Part shown: piece by piece, positions 17,827 to 26,903 of the stretch
Layout: the number at the start of each line of letters is the position of its first letter
How positions within the stretch are numbered: the stretch's first letter is position 1
Assembly: GCA_040902895.1 (NCBI GenBank)
Contig: JBBDWL010000024.1
Location: 124,001 to 188,000, forward strand
Direction: 5' to 3'
Origin: JALYRV01 sp040902895
GTDB lineage: Bacteria > Acidobacteriota > Vicinamibacteria > Vicinamibacterales > SCN-69-37
DNA length: 64,000 nt
Notes under the pieces: generated by a model
What the model saw: the letters and a program-made list of their open reading frames with translations, nothing else
Database searches by the model: none
Told to the model about the DNA's origin: nothing
Translations under genes and position numbers: made by a program

Positions 17827-20478
17827 CTACCGAACGCGCTCCGCGAGGATGATGTCGCTTTGCGGCCGATCGGACAGTACGAGCAGGCCGCCGGATTCAT
17901 CAGGCGCGAGCGCCAGACCTGGCAGCGGCAGCTGGCGCAGGCGCATGATGAGTCGCTCGCGGCGCGAGCCGAACTCGTACAGACGCAGTTCGGATGATTC
18001 CCTGCCGGTCACGCGCAGGAAGTACAGGCCGCGGCGTCCGACGGCGAAGTTGCGCTCGTTCGAGATGCCGCGCACGAGCCGCGTCTCGTCGCCGCCTTCC
18101 ACGGGCCGCGACCACAGGTCTATTGCGATCGTGCCATCCGCGCTATCAAGTTCGTAGCGCGCGAAGTACAGAGTCCGGCCGTCAAGCGATTCGTGAGCGT
18201 GAGCGGCTCGCGCAAGCAGTCGCCGCGCCTCCGTCCCGTCGGGACGCACCCGCCAGAGATCGGGCTGGCGCGTGAAATAGATCCATCGTCCATCACGCGA
18301 CCATCGCGGGACGTAGTCGATCTCGGGGCCCGAGGTCAACTGCGTGATGCCGCCGCCATCCGGGTTGGCTAGGAACAGATCCCAGTTGCCCTCTGGGTTC
18401 GCGAAGAACACGAGACGGCGTCCGTCGGGGGACCAGTCGGGATAGGAGGCGAGTGCGCCGGGGAAGCTGACAATCGCCCTCGCCCCAGCGCCGTCCTGCG
18501 CGGCCTCCCAAATTTCCACGGGCCCCATTCGAGTGGTGACGAACGCGATCCTCCGGCCATCCGGGGAGTACGCTGGCGCGTAGTTCTGGAATGAAGAAGG
18601 ACTGATCGGAACGAGAGCTTGAGCCCCATCGGCCTTCCAGGCATACATGTTCGCACTGCGCGTCGCCGCCGCGTAAGCGAGGCGGTTCCCCGCCGAAAGC
18701 GCGGTCAGTTGCATGATTTCCGTGCCGCGCAGGGATAGCGGCTGCGCCTCACCGCCCGGCTGCGCGAGCCACTTCACCTGATCGGCGTTTTCGACGAACA
18801 GCATCCCACCGGCCGCGTCGGGGATTGGCGATAACGCGAAACTCACGCCCGTCTCAATGCGCTGTGGGTCGGCGGCAGGCCCAAACGCGGCCGTGAGCGG
18901 CAGGCGGTAAAGCGTGGCCTGAGCGCCAGCGGTATCACGCGCAAAATACAACGCCGCGTGCTCGCGCGAATAGTGCAGACATCCGTCCCCTGCATAGGCT
19001 GGTGACGGCCGCGTGAGTCGCCACGATTCGCCGGTGCCCAAGGATTTCACGATGATGCCTCCGGGTTCCGTGGGGGCCGGCGCCGAGATGTACGCAAGAT
19101 GCGAGTCATCCAGCCACGCGATCAGGGGCACGAGCTCCGACAAGCCTGCCGGTGCGAACGTGCGATCGAAGACCAGGAGGACGTCGGCGACCTTTCGTTC
19201 GTCGCCGCCAAGAGCCGACATCGTCAGGAGTTCCGCTTTACCGACGTTCATCAGTGGTCCGAACTCCGGATCGACCATGCGGTAGAACGCGATGCGGCTG
19301 CCATCGGGAGACCAGGCGGGACTCCATTCAGCGGCAGCTGTGCGCGTCAGCCGCAGCGCTTCGGCGCCTGCCAGTAATTTCACGTACAGATCGAATTCCA
19401 TCGGCCTGCCGCCGTCCGCGATATAGGCAAGCTGTCGGCCGTCAGGCGAGATCGCCGGATGCGATTCGAGTCCCCCTTCTCCCGTGAGCTGCGTTGTCTT
19501 GAAGGCCGGCGGTGAGGTGAACCGCGTCCGGGTGGCGAGCCATCCTGCCGCCAGCAGTCCTATTGCAACCAACAGCACGAGCCCCGTCGCAAGCGCTCGC
19601 CGCCGGGCCGGAAGGGCCGCCGGCCTGCTGTCGGACTCCACGCGAAGATCGTCGATCGCCGCACGAACCTCCCCCATCGATTGGAACCGGCGCGCGGGAT
19701 CCTTTCGGAGACACCGCGCAATGAGCCGATCGACTTCTACAGGCACATCTTTGGCGATGTCCGAAGGCGCGGGCGGATCGTCGCGCAGCACCGCGGACAA
19801 GGTTGCGGCCGACGATCCGCCGCCGAACGCGCGGCGTCCCGTCACCATTTCGTACATCACGGCACCGAAGCTGAAGATGTCGGACCGCGCGTCGAGTGGC
19901 CGGCCTTCGGCCTGTTCCGGCGACATGTAGGCCACGGTGCCGACGATCGTGCCTTCGCTGGTCAGCGCGGTGCGAGTCGCGCCGATCTCAGGCTGAGCGA
20001 ACATCAACTTTGCAAGCCCGAAGTCGAGCAGCTTCACGCGGTCGTCCGGGGTCACCATGACATTCGACGGCTTCAAATCGCGATGAATCACGCCAGCCGC
20101 GTGTGCGGTGGCCAGCGCGTCGGCGAGCTGCGAGGCAAGCTTGAGGGCGCGTCTCGTATCGATCCGGCCGCCGGCGGCGACGTGTGCAAGTGACTGGCCG
20201 GCGACGAGCTCCATGACGAGCACGTCTATGCCATCGTGCGCCAGGATGTCGTGAAAGGTGACGATGGCGGGGTGATTGAGCGCGGAGACGGAGCGCGCTT
20301 CCTCAAGCAGCCTCGCGCGGGCGGTTCCGGTCAGCGCGGCCGCGCTCTCAAGAATCTTCAGCGCGACGAAGCGATCCAGGCGTGTGTCGCGCGCTTTGTA
20401 CACTTCCCCCATGCCGCCCGCACCGAGCGCACCGACGATTTCGTACGGGCCCAGTCGGGTGCCAGAGGAAAAACGCAT
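17827..20478 (-). CDS. Ser/Thr protein kinase with C-terminal Tol/PD40-like propeller (paralogue)
   Basis: 883 aa, same architecture as its neighbour. Kinase landmarks are GAGGMGEVY, Lys41, HRDLKPSN, DFGLAK, MSPEQAEG. A membrane helix lies near residue 303 (LATGLVLLVAIGLLAAG). The C-terminal propeller has repeats such as ISPDGRQLAYIA, WSPDGSRIAF and YSPDGRRIAFVTT. The two kinases start almost identically (TRLGPYEIVG) and differ in the propeller, which suggests duplication followed by divergence of the sensing half. Confidence 0.92.
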   Translation of the reverse strand: MRFSSGTRLGPYEIVGALGAGGMGEVYKARDTRLDRFVALKILESAAALTGTARARLLEEARSVSALNHPAIVTFHDILAHDGIDVLVMELVAGQSLAHVAAGGRIDTRRALKLASQLADALATAHAAGVIHRDLKPSNVMVTPDDRVKLLDFGLAKLMFAQPEIGATRTALTSEGTIVGTVAYMSPEQAEGRPLDARSDIFSFGAVMYEMVTGRRAFGGGSSAATLSAVLRDDPPAPSDIAKDVPVEVDRLIARCLRKDPARRFQSMGEVRAAIDDLRVESDSRPAALPARRRALATGLVLLVAIGLLAAGWLATRTRFTSPPAFKTTQLTGEGGLESHPAISPDGRQLAYIADGGRPMEFDLYVKLLAGAEALRLTRTAAAEWSPAWSPDGSRIAFYRMVDPEFGPLMNVGKAELLTMSALGGDERKVADVLLVFDRTFAPAGLSELVPLIAWLDDSHLAYISAPAPTEPGGIIVKSLGTGESWRLTRPSPAYAGDGCLHYSREHAALYFARDTAGAQATLYRLPLTAAFGPAADPQRIETGVSFALSPIPDAAGGMLFVENADQVKWLAQPGGEAQPLSLRGTEIMQLTALSAGNRLAYAAATRSANMYAWKADGAQALVPISPSSFQNYAPAYSPDGRRIAFVTTRMGPVEIWEAAQDGAGARAIVSFPGALASYPDWSPDGRRLVFFANPEGNWDLFLANPDGGGITQLTSGPEIDYVPRWSRDGRWIYFTRQPDLWRVRPDGTEARRLLARAAHAHESLDGRTLYFARYELDSADGTIAIDLWSRPVEGGDETRLVRGISNERNFAVGRRGLYFLRVTGRESSELRLYEFGSRRERLIMRLRQLPLPGLALAPDESGGLLVLSDRPQSDIILAERVR

Positions 20479-20490
20479 CGACCGGAGCGG

Positions 20491-20496
20491 ATTATA
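20491..20496 (-). promoter_or_regulatory. -10 hexamer upstream of the second kinase
   Basis: Perfect TATAAT on the minus strand, 12 nt before the ATG at 20478. The predicted leader is about 5 nt. A weak -35 (TCAACC) lies 18 nt further upstream. Confidence 0.55.
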
Positions 20497-20532
20497 GCCC
20501 GGCGCTCTATCCGCGGTTGACCCCGTGCGTTT

Positions 20533-20557
20533 CCAAACGCTAGTCTGGAGCGTTTGG
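20533..20557. promoter_or_regulatory. Dyad upstream of gdhA
   Basis: CCAAACGCT (20533-20541) and its exact complement AGCGTTTGG (20549-20557) flank a 7-nt spacer. It is 43 bp before the gdhA start and 55 bp before the divergent kinase start, a place where an operator could control either gene. There is no T-run, so a terminator is unlikely. Confidence 0.45.
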
Positions 20558-20600
20558 ACGGCGGCACACGCTCTCTGCCGTATCCTTTCTACGGAGTCAT

Positions 20601-21848
20601 ATGTCCAACGGCAGCATCTTCAACGCCATGCTCCAGGAGTTCGACGGAGCGGCGCGCCTTCTCGGTCTCGAACCGGGCATCTGGAAAGTCCTCACGCATC
20701 CGAAGCGCCAAATCGCCGTGTCGTGTCCGGTGCTCATGGACAACGGCGAGGTCGAAGTCTTCACCGGATACCGCGTGCAGTACAACATCACGCTCGGACC
20801 GGCAAAGGGCGGCATCCGGTACCACCCCGGCGTCACGCTCGACGAGGTCACGGCGCTGGCCGCCTGGATGACATGGAAATGCGCCGTCGCCGGCGTGCCG
20901 TTCGGCGGCGGCAAGGGCGGCATCATCTGCGACCCCACGCGCATGTCGCGCGGCGAGATCGAGCGGCTGACGCGGCGCTATTGCGCCGAGATCATCGACG
21001 CCATCGGCCCCGACAAGGACATTCCCGCGCCCGACGTGAACACGAACGAACAGATCATGGCGTGGTTCATGGACACCTACAGCATGCACATGGGGACGAC
21101 CGTCACCGGCGTCGTCACGGGCAAACCGATCGAGCTGGGAGGATCGCTGGGCCGCCGCGAAGCGACGGGACGCGGCGTGATGATCACCACGCGCGAGGCC
21201 GCGAAGCATCTCGGCATCAGCATGCAAGGCGCCACAGTCGCCATCCAGGGATTCGGCAACGTCGGATCCGTATCGGCGGACCTGCTGTCCGACATTGGCG
21301 CGACGATCGTGGCCGTGACCGACTGGAAAGGCGGCGTCTACAACGCCAACGGCCTCGATATCAGGAAGCTGATCGCGTACACGCAGCAACACAAGAGCGT
21401 GGCGGGCTTCCCTGGGGCTGAGCCGCTCGACGGATCGAAAATCTTCGGGCTCGACGTCGACATCCTGATCCCCGCCGCCCTCGAGAACCAGATCACCGCG
21501 GCCAATGTCGGCGAGATCAAGGCGAAGATCATCGCCGAAGGGGCCAACGGCCCCACCACGCCCGAGGCCCACCTCGCGCTGCATAGCCGCGGCGTCTTCG
21601 TCATTCCCGACATTCTCGCAAACGCCGGCGGCGTCACCACCTCATACTTCGAGTGGGTGCAGGACCGCTACGGCTATTTCTGGGAAGAGGCCGAGGTCAA
21701 CGAGCGACTCGAGAAGAAGATGGTGGACGCGTTCGACGCGGTGTTCGCCATGGCGACGAAGTACAAAACCGACATGCGCACCGCCGCCTACATCGTCGCC
21801 ATCAGCAAGGTGGCCACGGTCACGAAGATGCGCGGCATGTACGCCTAA
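20601..21848 (+). CDS. gdhA: Glutamate dehydrogenase (Glu/Leu/Phe/Val dehydrogenase family)
   Basis: Interconverts glutamate and 2-oxoglutarate plus ammonia. 415 aa, the length of the hexameric bacterial/archaeal type. The substrate site is PAKGGIRYHPGV and the catalytic Lys lies in PFGGGKGG. The NAD(P) fold follows, with the loop GFGNVGS. The ATG at 20601 has GGAG five to six bases upstream. Cofactor preference cannot be decided by eye. The stop overlaps tail to tail with the DUF418 gene on the other strand. Confidence 0.93.
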   Translation: MSNGSIFNAMLQEFDGAARLLGLEPGIWKVLTHPKRQIAVSCPVLMDNGEVEVFTGYRVQYNITLGPAKGGIRYHPGVTLDEVTALAAWMTWKCAVAGVPFGGGKGGIICDPTRMSRGEIERLTRRYCAEIIDAIGPDKDIPAPDVNTNEQIMAWFMDTYSMHMGTTVTGVVTGKPIELGGSLGRREATGRGVMITTREAAKHLGISMQGATVAIQGFGNVGSVSADLLSDIGATIVAVTDWKGGVYNANGLDIRKLIAYTQQHKSVAGFPGAEPLDGSKIFGLDVDILIPAALENQITAANVGEIKAKIIAEGANGPTTPEAHLALHSRGVFVIPDILANAGGVTTSYFEWVQDRYGYFWEEAEVNERLEKKMVDAFDAVFAMATKYKTDMRTAAYIVAISKVATVTKMRGMYA

Positions 21849-23065
21849 GCGGCCGCGAGTCCTGTCGTGCGGCGCATCGGCTGCCGGCGCCGGTACGTGA
21901 GCGATCTCCAAACCCACTCGAGCGGGCCGAACTGGTAGTGGCGCAGCCAGATCGGCGACAGGATCAACTGCACGATCCAGACGGCGATCACGATGGCAGC
22001 CTGTCCCGTGCGCTCCACCGATCCGAACAGCCCCAGCCCATGGCCATAAAAGAGCGTGGTCGCGATCAGCGTCTGCAGGATGTAGTTGCTGAAGGCCATG
22101 CGGCCGACCGCGGCGAGGCGCGCGGTCAATCGCGTCAGCACACCACGCCTGACGATCCACATGAACAGCCCGACGTAGCCGAGCGACACCAGGGCGCTTC
22201 CCCAGTAGTTCCACTGCGCGCCGAAGAACATCGAGTACTCGATCGCCCAGCCGTGGCGGAAGTTCTGCCACACGCCGTACGCCACGAGCGGCAGGCCCAC
22301 CGCGAATCCGAGCCCGGCGAGCTGCAGGTAGAACGCTGGAGGGCGGCGAGCGGTGAAGACGTCAAGCTTCAACAGCGCCATGCCGATCAGCATCAGGCCG
22401 AGCACTTTCCAGAAGACGAAGAAGAAGAACCACACGGTCTCTAACGCCAGCGACGCAGGAGAGCGGCGGGCCGCCTGCTCGAGGAACCCGCCGCGATAGG
22501 CGTCCAGCTCTTCATGGATCAGCGGCGCGGGGGGCTGCCATTCGGTGTCACGAATTTCGGCAAGCTTTTGCGGCGGGATGGCCAGGCCGAGCCCAACCGG
22601 CAGACAGAAGCCGACGAAAATCAGCGCCGCGCCCACGGCGACGAGCGTCCGGGGACTCTTCCGGCGCAGCAGAAACGCCGCCAGGCCGCACATGCCGTAG
22701 GAATACAGAATGTCGCCGTACCAGAACAGGTGCGCGTGCAAGAGGCCGAAGAGAATCAGCCATCCCATGCGGCGCCGGTGAAGCCGGCCCGCGTCCTCGC
22801 CCGCCCGCGCCGTCATCAGCAGCATGCCGGCGCCGAAGAGCATCGAGAAGATCGTCATGAACTTCTGGTCGAAGAAGACGTGACTGACGACCCACACCCA
22901 CCAGTTGGCGCCCGTCAAATCACCGTACGCCGTCGGATTCATGTACGCCGACATCGGCATCGAGAACGACTGGATGTTCATCACGAGGATGCCGAGAAGC
23001 ACGAAGCCCCTCAGGACATCCATCGAGACCAGACGATCCGATTCGGCGACCGGCGCAGTGTTCAC
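21845..23065 (-). CDS. DUF418 family membrane protein
   Basis: 406-aa polytopic membrane protein. The N terminus carries the family signature MDVLRGFVLLGILVMNI (from residue 16), and the DUF418 region forms the C-terminal half with GRMAFSNYILQT and FGPLEWVWRSLTY. The function of DUF418/YeiB proteins is unknown. I chose GTG at 23065 because it overlaps the stop of the TauE-like gene by 4 bp; the open frame extends further upstream inside that gene. Confidence 0.85.
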   Translation of the reverse strand: MNTAPVAESDRLVSMDVLRGFVLLGILVMNIQSFSMPMSAYMNPTAYGDLTGANWWVWVVSHVFFDQKFMTIFSMLFGAGMLLMTARAGEDAGRLHRRRMGWLILFGLLHAHLFWYGDILYSYGMCGLAAFLLRRKSPRTLVAVGAALIFVGFCLPVGLGLAIPPQKLAEIRDTEWQPPAPLIHEELDAYRGGFLEQAARRSPASLALETVWFFFFVFWKVLGLMLIGMALLKLDVFTARRPPAFYLQLAGLGFAVGLPLVAYGVWQNFRHGWAIEYSMFFGAQWNYWGSALVSLGYVGLFMWIVRRGVLTRLTARLAAVGRMAFSNYILQTLIATTLFYGHGLGLFGSVERTGQAAIVIAVWIVQLILSPIWLRHYQFGPLEWVWRSLTYRRRQPMRRTTGLAAA

Positions 23066-23982
23066 ACGTTGGCTTTGCCCGTTGCGGTTTCCGGCCTGTT
23101 GCTGATCGCGGCGTACAACAACGTCACGGCGGCGTAGAGCACGACCACGATCACCAGCCAGCGCACGGTCTCGAGATTCAGCGATTTGACCACGAGGCCC
23201 GCGTAGAGCGATCCGAAGATGCCGCCGAACGCGAGGCCCACGGCGGCCTTGAACGCGTAGCTCTTCTCCTTCACGAACCGCAGACTCGCGACCGGCATCA
23301 GAAACGCGCAGGATCCCATCATGATCGGGAACGCGGCGGTCGGGTTCATGCCAAGCAGCGCGACGAGGATCATGCACGGCGCGTAGAGCCCGATGCCGAG
23401 CGTCATCAGCGCGCCGAGCAGAAAGTTACCCGCCAGTCCGAGATAGAGCCGGGGGCCGCTGAGCGCGAGCGTGCCCTCGGTACCGCCGGGCATCAGACCC
23501 AGATTCATGGCCGTGAAGATCGACGCCGCCACGAACAGGGCGATACCCATGCCCCACTGCACGCGCCGCCGCGACCACTTCGCGATGACGCCCGCGCCGA
23601 GCCAGGCACCGGCGACGGCCGCGCTAATCATCGCCACCAGGGTGAACATGTCGACCTGGATAAGCGCCACGAAGATGAACGCCTGCGCCACGGTCGGCAG
23701 GGTGTGGCCGACGTTCAGCGTGCCCGGAATGACGCGGTCAGGCACGCTCTTGAAAAACCGGAAGATCGCCGTGGTCGTCGCGAACGAGCCGATCCCGAGC
23801 GCATCGAAGAAGTTGGTGACCGCACCCGTGAGGATGTGGAGCAGGCTCGTCCCGGCAGGCCTGGCCTCGGGCGGCGTCGACGGGTCGTCGGCCGCGCGCC
23901 TGGCGTAGGCGATCCATCCGGCGATGTAGATGATGGCGAATACAGCTAGCGCGCCGAGAAGCACATGGACGGGTCTTGGCAT
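23062..23982 (-). CDS. TauE/SafE-family sulfite/organic anion permease
   Basis: 306-aa polytopic protein with about eight membrane helices and the internal two-fold layout of the TauE/SafE family. Typical small-residue-rich segments are present (ISAAVAGAWLGAGV, LLGALMTLGIGLYAPCMILVALLGMNP). Members export sulfite, sulfoacetate or related anions; the substrate here is unknown. It is translationally coupled to the DUF418 gene. A TATCAT hexamer lies 9 nt before the ATG, and a 7-bp repeat array begins 14 bp upstream of the start. Confidence 0.8.
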   Translation of the reverse strand: MPRPVHVLLGALAVFAIIYIAGWIAYARRAADDPSTPPEARPAGTSLLHILTGAVTNFFDALGIGSFATTTAIFRFFKSVPDRVIPGTLNVGHTLPTVAQAFIFVALIQVDMFTLVAMISAAVAGAWLGAGVIAKWSRRRVQWGMGIALFVAASIFTAMNLGLMPGGTEGTLALSGPRLYLGLAGNFLLGALMTLGIGLYAPCMILVALLGMNPTAAFPIMMGSCAFLMPVASLRFVKEKSYAFKAAVGLAFGGIFGSLYAGLVVKSLNLETVRWLVIVVVLYAAVTLLYAAISNRPETATGKANV

Positions 23983-23996
23983 TGTGCCGGGATGAT

Positions 23997-24031
23997 AAAG
24001 ACTAAAGACAAAAGACGGAAGACTAAAGAAC
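23997..24031. repeat. Heptamer array, AAAGACT family
   Basis: Five in-phase 7-bp units such as AAAGACT, AAAGACA and GAAGACT, followed by AACAGGT. It lies between the divergent starts of the TauE-like gene and the VapB-like gene, the only array here that sits upstream of genes. The same unit followed by the same AACAGGT tail occurs on the minus strand at the end of rluB. Confidence 0.85.
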
Positions 24032-24048
24032 AGGTGGAATTGTAATGG

Positions 24049-24054
24049 TAAACT
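24049..24054 (+). promoter_or_regulatory. -10 hexamer of the toxin-antitoxin pair
   Basis: TAAACT, separated by exactly 6 nt from the ATG at 24061. This predicts leaderless transcription of the antitoxin gene. Confidence 0.5.
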
Positions 24055-24060
24055 GATGGT

Positions 24061-24315
24061 ATGAAAACTACCATCGATAAGGCAGGACGGGTGGTGATTC
24101 CAGCCGCAATCCGGGAGCGGGCCGGCCTGACGGCGGGAGCGACGCTGCTGGTGACGGCGGACGACCTGGGAGTGCGGCTCGAACGGGACGCGCCCGGTCC
24201 CCGGCTGGTGCGCGTCGGCAAGCGTCTCGTCGCGAAGCCCGTTTCCTCCGAGGAGACGCTCCCCGCCGTCGACATCGGCGCGCTGATCGAAGAAGAACGG
24301 AACTGCTGGCCGTGA
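24061..24315 (+). CDS. AbrB/MazE-fold antitoxin (VapB-like)
   Basis: 84 aa. The N-terminal 45 residues match the SpoVT/AbrB swapped-hairpin DNA-binding fold: a TTIDKAGRVVIPAAIRE start, then GLTAGATL. The C-terminal part should wrap the toxin. Autorepression by the toxin-antitoxin complex is usual for the family. Its stop overlaps the toxin start by 4 bp (GTGA). There is no ribosome binding site; a -10 hexamer 6 nt upstream suggests a leaderless message. Confidence 0.85.
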   Translation: MKTTIDKAGRVVIPAAIRERAGLTAGATLLVTADDLGVRLERDAPGPRLVRVGKRLVAKPVSSEETLPAVDIGALIEEERNCWP

Positions 24316-24791
24316 GGGTCTTCCTCGACACGAGCGTGATGCTTGGAGGTCTCATCGACCTGGGCCCGCAGAGTGCAGCGGCACAACGGATCATGGCGGC
24401 GGTTGCGGAAGGCCAGGTGCCAGATCCCGGCTCGGCGTGGCATTGTTGCCTGGAGTTCTACTCGGTGGCGACCCGCCTTCCCGCGGAGTTCCGTCTGAAG
24501 CCGGTCGACGCACAACGGCTCTTGCGGGAAGAAATTCTGGCGCGCCTCGCCATCGCGGATCTGCCGCCGGGCGATCGGCAGCCGCTGCTCGATGCGGCTG
24601 TGCAGGATGGCATCGGCGGCGGCCGCATCTATGATGCGCACATGGCGGAAATCGCGCGCGCGGCTGGCGCGCGCGTGATCGTGACCGACAATCGCCGCCA
24701 CTTCCTGGCCGCGCTCCGGCACGGCCTGAAAGTGGAAACGCCGGCAGAGTTCCTTGCGGATTTGAAAAAACGTCTCGACGCGCTCAGCTGA
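24312..24791 (+). CDS. PIN-domain ribonuclease toxin (VapC-like)
   Basis: 159 aa. The PIN-domain acidic residues are visible: Asp in FLDTSV at the N terminus, Glu in LEFYSVATR, Asp in IYDAHMAEIA, and Asp in VTDNRRHF. It probably cleaves RNA when freed from the antitoxin. GTG start at 24312 overlaps the antitoxin stop. The 3' end overlaps the VWFA gene on the other strand by 8 bp. Confidence 0.85.
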   Translation: MRVFLDTSVMLGGLIDLGPQSAAAQRIMAAVAEGQVPDPGSAWHCCLEFYSVATRLPAEFRLKPVDAQRLLREEILARLAIADLPPGDRQPLLDAAVQDGIGGGRIYDAHMAEIARAAGARVIVTDNRRHFLAALRHGLKVETPAEFLADLKKRLDALS

Positions 24792-26835
24792 TCCTGATGG
24801 CCGTCAGCACGCGCGCACCATCTTGACCGTCACCAGATTTCAGCTCGATCAGATAGTCGTTCGGGGCATACGGCGCCAGCGGAATCTCGATCTCGAAGCT
24901 GCCGTCAGCCGCCGGCGCGGGGGCGGCAAGGTCGGCCACGTGTTCGCCGCGCATGTTCAGGAGACTGGCCTTCACAAGGGGCGCGGCGCCGCCAGGCCCC
25001 CAGGCGTGAAACGACACCAGCAGCCGCTCTGTTCTCGAGAAGTCGCGCGAGGCGACAGGCCTCAACGAGCTTTGCGTCTTCAGGGCCGCGATATCGCGCG
25101 CGGTTCTGGCGCGATGGATCCGCGGCGTGCCGATGGTGATGCCCGCCGCGTTGTAGTCGGGGACCGTGATCGCCTTCGACTCGGTGTCGAGCACTTCTCC
25201 GCCGCTGCCCTCAATCACGACACGCAGATCGAGCGGCCCTGGCGGCGCCGCGAATGTCACCGTGCCGCCGCGCGGCCTTCCCGGGGCGTCAGGATCCGCT
25301 TCGGCCTTGCCGCGGAAAAACAGGTCGCCTTTGGCGTTGCCGGCGGTGATGCTGACGCGCGCGGCCTCTGCGAGCCCTGCGCGCTCGCCCTGCGGTGACG
25401 CCTCCCACACCAGCGAGATTTGCGTCTTGCCGTCGGCGCCGCGGCTCGTGCCGATCCAGGTCAGCGCGGGACGCCCGCGCGCCGGCGCGGCGAGCATCGA
25501 CAGCGCCTCGTTGATCTCGGGCGGCGGTCCGGAGTTGAGCGCCTCGGAGCTGTTTTCGGCACGCTTCGCATTCTCGGCCGACAGCGCCCAATAGCCTTTG
25601 CGCGCGCGCACGTCGACGCCGGGCCGCTTGACGCGCACCTTGATCTGATGGAACCGGCCGTCGGTGGGGGCCGCCGTCGAGTTGTAGCCGAGCAGGTAAT
25701 AACTGCTCGAGTCCTGCAGCATCTGCCGCAGCCCGGTCAGAAAGTCGTTGCGGCCGACGATGGCGCGGCCGCCGGTTTCATCGGCGACGATGCGCAGCGA
25801 ATCGCTGGTCTGGCGCAGATGCTCGCGATCGCGCGCCATGCTGACGCCCTCGTTGATGTCGTACTCGAATGGCGCCAGGCCCCGCGGATCGAGCGTGTAG
25901 ATGCTGGTATTCGCGCGATTGGCCGCGTCGAAGACGTACCTCAGGTCCGTCAGCATCTCGGTTTCCTTGAAGAATTCCTGCGAGCTCTGGCTGTAGCCGC
26001 CGCCCATGAGCGGATCGTTGCGCCTGCCGATCGGCGCATAGGGATCGTTCGGATTGGTGAGATTCGGCGGCATGTTGTACGAGAGGCCCTCGCTCACCAT
26101 CAGAATCGCCTTGCGGCCCTCCCGCAGCGTGCCGAGGTGGATCGAGAGCGCGCGGACGGCCGAGAGCGTGACCTGCGCGCGAATGAACTCGACGGCGGCT
26201 GCCGGATACGAGGCGTACCGTTCTTCGTACCTGTTGCGCGGCGTGTAGTCGAACTTGCGGCCCTCGAACTTCATGAGCGCGTTCGCGACCGACTCGTGAT
26301 TGCGCGTGAAGACCAGGTCGCTGACCGGCGTCAGCGGGTACAGCACCGCCACGAGATCCCGCGCGTTCAGCTGCAGGACAAAGCTCGCGAGCTTCTCGCG
26401 GATCGCCATGTCGTTGCCGCGCCTGACGTGATAGTCGTCGAGCAGGATCGCGATCACGCGCACATCGTCGCGCTGCATCTCGCGCTCCTGCTGATCGAGC
26501 GAGCGGATGGGCGCCGCGTCGGCGATCTCGCCGACGACAGGCACGTCCATGTCGATCAGACGGAACGTTTCGACGGTCTGGGGCTTGTTGTCTTCGACGA
26601 CTTCGAAATCGGCGGGGGTGAGATCGGTGACCGGCTTCCCTGTCTTGCGGTCGGTGACCAGCACGTCGACTCTGATGAAATTGATGCCCCGGCGGATCAG
26701 CGGCTGCTGCTGCTCTTGTGGAGGCGGAGGGGGCGGCGGTGGCTGGCCCTGCGCGGAGTCGAAGGGCTGCGCCGAGATCACGCCAAGGGACGCCGCGGTG
26801 CAACCCGCCAGACACGCCGCGACGAAACGCCTCAT
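24784..26835 (-). CDS. Secreted VWFA-related domain protein, acidobacterial type
   Basis: 683 aa with a signal peptide (MRRFVAACLAG onward, cleavage near SAQ). A Pro/Gln-rich stretch follows, then a region with NFIRVDVLVTDRKTGKPVTDLTPADFEVVED typical of the acidobacterial VWFA-related proteins. The VWFA-like domain contains ILLDDYHV, where the canonical DxSxS metal site is not obvious. The C terminus is beta-rich. Role unknown; it is probably periplasmic or surface exposed. Of the two adjacent ATGs I prefer 26835, which lies 6 nt after a TATCAT hexamer. Confidence 0.85.
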   Translation of the reverse strand: MRRFVAACLAGCTAASLGVISAQPFDSAQGQPPPPPPPPQEQQQPLIRRGINFIRVDVLVTDRKTGKPVTDLTPADFEVVEDNKPQTVETFRLIDMDVPVVGEIADAAPIRSLDQQEREMQRDDVRVIAILLDDYHVRRGNDMAIREKLASFVLQLNARDLVAVLYPLTPVSDLVFTRNHESVANALMKFEGRKFDYTPRNRYEERYASYPAAAVEFIRAQVTLSAVRALSIHLGTLREGRKAILMVSEGLSYNMPPNLTNPNDPYAPIGRRNDPLMGGGYSQSSQEFFKETEMLTDLRYVFDAANRANTSIYTLDPRGLAPFEYDINEGVSMARDREHLRQTSDSLRIVADETGGRAIVGRNDFLTGLRQMLQDSSSYYLLGYNSTAAPTDGRFHQIKVRVKRPGVDVRARKGYWALSAENAKRAENSSEALNSGPPPEINEALSMLAAPARGRPALTWIGTSRGADGKTQISLVWEASPQGERAGLAEAARVSITAGNAKGDLFFRGKAEADPDAPGRPRGGTVTFAAPPGPLDLRVVIEGSGGEVLDTESKAITVPDYNAAGITIGTPRIHRARTARDIAALKTQSSLRPVASRDFSRTERLLVSFHAWGPGGAAPLVKASLLNMRGEHVADLAAPAPAADGSFEIEIPLAPYAPNDYLIELKSGDGQDGARVLTAIRIS

Positions 26836-26841
26836 CATTGG

Positions 26842-26847
26842 ATGATA
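26842..26847 (-). promoter_or_regulatory. -10 hexamer of the VWFA gene
   Basis: TATCAT on the minus strand, 6 nt before the ATG at 26835 and 3 nt before the ATG at 26838. The geometry favours the second ATG as a leaderless start. Confidence 0.45.
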
Positions 26848-26891
26848 CCTGCACATTAGACGCCGGAGCCAAGGCGACGGACGCCGTGGGA

Positions 26892-26897
26892 TAAAAT
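26892..26897 (+). promoter_or_regulatory. -10 hexamer of the first acyl-CoA dehydrogenase
   Basis: TAAAAT, 6 nt before the ATG at 26904, with no ribosome binding site in between. This is another leaderless-type start. Confidence 0.5.
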
Positions 26898-26903
26898 CTG
26901 CGC

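Noticed and set aside
25420..26859. A 479-codon plus-strand frame opposite the VWFA gene
   Set aside because: Composition is Arg/Ala-rich with no domain; the minus strand carries a signal peptide and known family motifs.
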